Of a stretch of 64,000 bases of DNA, positions 61,715-64,000 are shown piece by piece. Each line of letters opens with the position of its first letter. The first letter of the stretch is position 1. The notes beneath the pieces were generated by a model. It was not told the origin of the DNA. It searched no databases and was given only the letters and a program-made list of their open reading frames with translations. The position numbers and the translations under genes were made by a program. This DNA comes from Bhargavaea massiliensis (GTDB lineage: Bacteria; Bacillota; Bacilli; Bacillales_A; Planococcaceae), in contig NZ_JAHBCJ010000007.1 in the NCBI RefSeq assembly GCF_018390575.1, forward strand, positions 1 to 64,000. Direction: 5' to 3'.

Positions 61715-62890
61715 TTATTTGCCGACAGAAGGTTCGTTAATCCCGTGGCCGAGTGCTTCTTCCGCAAGCGACCGGATGGTCATGTCATCGGCGGGCGGAT
61801 TGTGAAGACCTGCCCGGACGTTCCGATAATAACGCTGGAGCGGATTGGTCCGCTGCAGGCTTTTCGCGCCGACAACGCGCATCGCTTTGTCGACAATTGA
61901 GATGGCGGCATTCGTGACAGCCGTTTTGGCAACCGGTACTTCATTTCCGAGATGCGGCCGGCGTGCAGGATCGTCATGCGCATCCGCCACGCTGTACAGC
62001 ACATGGCGGGCCTGCGAGAGTTCCAGGTCGATTTCTCCGATCAGCTGGCGCACGTTCGGCAGCTGGCTGATCGGCCCCTTCACGCTGTTTGGCGCATGGC
62101 TTCCGGCAAATTCCACCGCGTAATCCCTGGCTGCCTGCGCAATCCCGAGATAGGTGGCAGGAAGGTGGAGCAGCCAGCCATCAAACTTCGGTCCGCCGGC
62201 ATTCTTCACCGGAAGTTCGACCAGCGCTCCTTCGTCGACCCGAACGCCGTCCAGAACGAGGTCATGGCTTCCGGTACCGCGCATGGAGACGACATCCCAC
62301 GTTTCATCAATAGAAAGTCCATCAAGGTCTTTATGCAGGAGGAAGAACCCGATGCGTTCTTTTTCCTCGATCCATGCCGATGTAAGAAAATAAGTCAGGG
62401 CAGGGGAACCGGTCGAGAACGATTTCCGCCCGCTGACGATGTAGGAATCGCCGTCCCGGACCGCGACGGTTCCCGGACGGCCGCCGCGTGACGGGCTTCC
62501 CGTGGCCGCTTCGCTCACGGCCCGGTTGACGAGCGCGCCTCCGAGCAGCTCGCCCGCGAAAAATTGGAGCATTTCTTCCGGCCAGCTGCGCTGTTCGAAA
62601 ATGCCGCCGGGAACACCGAGGTTCCAGCCGATTGAGAGCGCGACATTTTCATCGTACTTGGCAAGGGTCTCCTGAAACAGGACCATGTCATGGACACCCG
62701 CGCCGGCTCCGCCGAACTCCTCCGGTACGGCAAGCGCCGTATAGCCGGAATCGGCCAATGCCCGGATCTGCTCTGCCGGATAAGTCCCTGCCTCATCCCG
62801 TTCCTGTGCGTCTTCAGCGAACACCATGCCAAGTGCATTTAACTTGGCCACCCATTCTCTCTGCAGTTCCGTCCTGATGAATAGTTCCAT
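61715..62890 (-). CDS. Acyl-CoA-dehydrogenase-fold flavoenzyme (SfnB/DszC-like)
   Basis: Flavoprotein of 391 residues with the acyl-CoA dehydrogenase fold: VPEEFGGAGAGVHDMVLF, SEAATGSPSRGG, VSGRKSFSTGSPALTYFLT (FAD/substrate loop) and QRYYRNVRAGLHNPP at the end. The usual catalytic Glu position is not obvious and the C-terminal pattern is that of FMN/FAD-dependent sulfur enzymes such as SfnB and DszC, so oxidation of a sulfur compound is inferred. The ATG at 62890 has GGAGGG seven bases upstream; the frame opens at 62923. First gene after the third SAM riboswitch. Confidence 0.83.
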   Translation of the reverse strand: MELFIRTELQREWVAKLNALGMVFAEDAQERDEAGTYPAEQIRALADSGYTALAVPEEFGGAGAGVHDMVLFQETLAKYDENVALSIGWNLGVPGGIFEQRSWPEEMLQFFAGELLGGALVNRAVSEAATGSPSRGGRPGTVAVRDGDSYIVSGRKSFSTGSPALTYFLTSAWIEEKERIGFFLLHKDLDGLSIDETWDVVSMRGTGSHDLVLDGVRVDEGALVELPVKNAGGPKFDGWLLHLPATYLGIAQAARDYAVEFAGSHAPNSVKGPISQLPNVRQLIGEIDLELSQARHVLYSVADAHDDPARRPHLGNEVPVAKTAVTNAAISIVDKAMRVVGAKSLQRTNPLQRYYRNVRAGLHNPPADDMTIRSLAEEALGHGINEPSVGK

Positions 62891-62960
62891 CTTTTTGCCC
62901 TCCTGCTGATCACCGAATTCCAAACTATTTATAATATAGTGGTTTAGTCGGTTTTTTGTG

Positions 62961-62994
62961 TAAAAAAGTTTTCTCCGCCGAGACGGAGAAAATT
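62961..62994 (-). terminator. Riboswitch-controlled terminator 3
   Basis: On the minus strand TTTTCTCCG TCTCGG CGGAGAAAA is followed by CTTTTTTAC. It is the expression platform of S-box 3, just before the acyl-CoA-dehydrogenase-like gene. Confidence 0.88.
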
Positions 62995-63055
62995 ATGGAA
63001 AACGAAAGCCCTTCATCCCGCAGGAAGAAGGGACCGGTTTAGAAAAAGACGGAAT

Positions 63056-63160
63056 CCCTCATCTTTCCGGCCGTGCCGGTCTGGAGTTAGCACCTTTCTG
63101 CCTTTGGCAGTGGTTGCTGAAGCATCACCGGGCCAGTCCCTCCGCTTCTCTCGATAAGGC
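63056..63160 (-). ncRNA. SAM (S-box) riboswitch 3
   Basis: On the minus strand the S-box order is present: CCTTATCGAGAGAAGCGGAG, GGACTGGCCC, GGTGATGCTTCAGCAACC, a P3 hairpin (ACTGCCAAAGGCAG), AAAGGTGCTAACTCCAG, and GGAAAGATGAGGG. Sequence between the conserved blocks differs fully from copies 1 and 2, so this is an older, independent S-box. It controls the flavoenzyme and ABC transporter genes downstream. Confidence 0.96.
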
Positions 63161-63179
63161 AAATATTGTTGTCCGAAAA

Positions 63180-63209
63180 CACTTTATATAAAATTACCTA
63201 TAAAGTCAA
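63180..63209 (-). promoter_or_regulatory. Probable promoter of S-box operon 3
   Basis: On the minus strand TTGACT (63204-63209) is followed by AT-rich sequence with TATAAA about 15 bp further on. Spacing is short, so the -10 assignment is tentative. Confidence 0.45.
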
Positions 63210-63240
63210 TAGGTATTGTAAAGTAAACGCTTTGGCTCAG

Positions 63241-64000
63241 TCAGGCCGCCGACGGGACGGCTTTCCGGCTCTTGGCCGTTACCGCAATGGCACACAGGAA
63301 GGCGGCTGCCATCAGGGTGCCGTCCAACAGAAGCGGGACGCCCCAGTTCCCCGAAGCATCCCGGAGAGCTCCGGAAACAACAGGCGAAAGGATTGCGCCG
63401 ATTTCGGCGACCAGGTTCAGCATGCCGAACATGGAGCCACGCTGTGCTTCCGGTGCATGTTCCGATGCAAGCGCGTGGGCCACAGGCTGGAGAGCAAAGA
63501 AGAAGAGCCCTGAAGTGAACAGCAGCAGGGATAGGACAACCGGGTTGCTGTAACCGGCCATCACATATCCGGCGAAGGCAAATGTCAGGACTGCGACAAT
63601 GCCGGTCTGAAGCGCAAGCACATTCCGGCGGCCATTCGGCCGGGATGCTGCCCGGTCCGAAATCATGCCCCCAAGCGGGAAACCGATGATGCCGGCCAGT
63701 CCGTTAAACGATGCAATCAGCGCAGCGGTGACGAGGGCGTTACTGCCGAAGTCCCTGACAATCGATACTGCCCAGAACCCGTAGAACCAAAGGTGCCACA
63801 TGACCGGGATAAAGAACACGTACATGAGGAGAAGATTCCGGTTTTTCAGGATCGGTCCGATTTCTTCCTTTCTTCGCCGGTAGACGTACACAATCAGGAT
63901 CGGGCAGAGTGCAGTCAGGAGAACGGCGATGCCGACATCGGAGACCCCGAATTTTGTGGCAAGCAGGTAAATGCCCATCACGATTACCAGGAAAACAGCG
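63241..64000 (-). CDS. MFS transporter, N-terminal part outside the window (partial)
   Basis: The C-terminal 253 codons or so of a major facilitator carrier; the reading frame stays open to the window edge, so the internal ATG at 63981 is not the start. About seven helices are visible, with FPLGGMISDRAASRPNGRRNV as the central loop signature (in part: GGMISDRAASRPNGRR) and WHLWFYGFWAVSIVRDF at the start of the second half. Substrate unknown. It lies upstream of S-box operon 3 on the same strand. Confidence 0.83.
   Translation of the reverse strand, partial: AVFLVIVMGIYLLATKFGVSDVGIAVLLTALCPILIVYVYRRRKEEIGPILKNRNLLLMYVFFIPVMWHLWFYGFWAVSIVRDFGSNALVTAALIASFNGLAGIIGFPLGGMISDRAASRPNGRRNVLALQTGIVAVLTFAFAGYVMAGYSNPVVLSLLLFTSGLFFFALQPVAHALASEHAPEAQRGSMFGMLNLVAEIGAILSPVVSGALRDASGNWGVPLLLDGTLMAAAFLCAIAVTAKSRKAVPSAA

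Overview
The window reads as chromosome of a mid-to-high-GC member of the Bacillales, most likely a Planococcaceae/Bacillaceae relative; the species cannot be fixed from sequence alone. The basis is a gene order matching the Bacillus subtilis ydi-groESL region (tsaE-tsaB-rimI-tsaD / ydiF / rex-tatA-tatC / CPBP protease / groES-groEL, with moaC absent), strong GGAGG-type ribosome binding sites, and Gram-positive regulatory signatures: a perfect CIRCE element, PerR-like and Fur-like boxes, cre-like sites and three SAM (S-box) riboswitches. No prophage, insertion sequence, CRISPR array or tRNA was found.

Layout. 1-260: 3' end of 23S rRNA, 5S rRNA and a terminator. 321-545: an 11-unit 21-bp repeat array. 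644-10560: the conserved ydi/gro block (t6A tRNA modification, ABC-F ATPase, redox repressor Rex, Tat secretion, chaperonin), with a DnaA-box-like cluster between tsaD and ydiF. 10780-13590: a less GC-rich insert relative to that synteny (class V aminotransferase, SurA-like lipoprotein, MsrA). 13988-18190: one 1400-residue TPR protein with an embedded C39-like cysteine peptidase domain, bracketed by near-identical hairpin terminators. 18247-24052: a flavoprotein reductase behind a Fur-like box, an HpaB-family hydroxylase with a conserved-looking partner of unknown function, a YkvI-family transporter and two SDR enzymes. 24704-26924: ahpC-ahpF behind a PerR-like box. 27019-35526: a Tat-exported GMC dehydrogenase pair, a DUF2339 membrane protein, symmetric 21-bp repeat arrays, an SDR, an unknown protein and an MBL-fold hydrolase. 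35720-37484: a PerR-type katA. 37598-41952: two nearly identical SAM riboswitches driving a flavin monooxygenase, a sodium symporter with a 31-residue accessory peptide, and a tandem AhpD-like protein. 42391-43886: gltS followed by a broken gltS remnant. 43970-50384: a TetM-like translational GTPase and a MurNAc utilisation cluster (mupG-murP-murQ-murR). 50517-56206: another repeat cluster, an RluA pseudouridine synthase, an MFS exporter, a carboxylate/amino-acid symporter behind a cre site, a membrane S1C protease, a small membrane protein and a DinB protein. 56243-58490: a large-subunit catalase and a third 21-bp array. 58555-63160: a third SAM riboswitch driving an acyl-CoA-dehydrogenase-like enzyme and a polar amino acid ABC transporter. 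63241-64000: a truncated MFS gene.

Two themes run through the accessory part. The first is oxidative-stress defence: AhpCF, two catalases, MsrA, tandem AhpD domains and two matching PerR-like boxes. The second is sulfur scavenging: three S-boxes control two gene sets that pair a transporter with a flavin-dependent oxidoreductase, which fits uptake and oxidative opening of organosulfur compounds when SAM is low.

The least explained material is (a) a dispersed family of non-coding repeats built on a TCGTCA core with an exact 21-bp period, at three loci and about 29 units, including two inverted-symmetric arrays, and (b) the solitary TPR-C39 protein.
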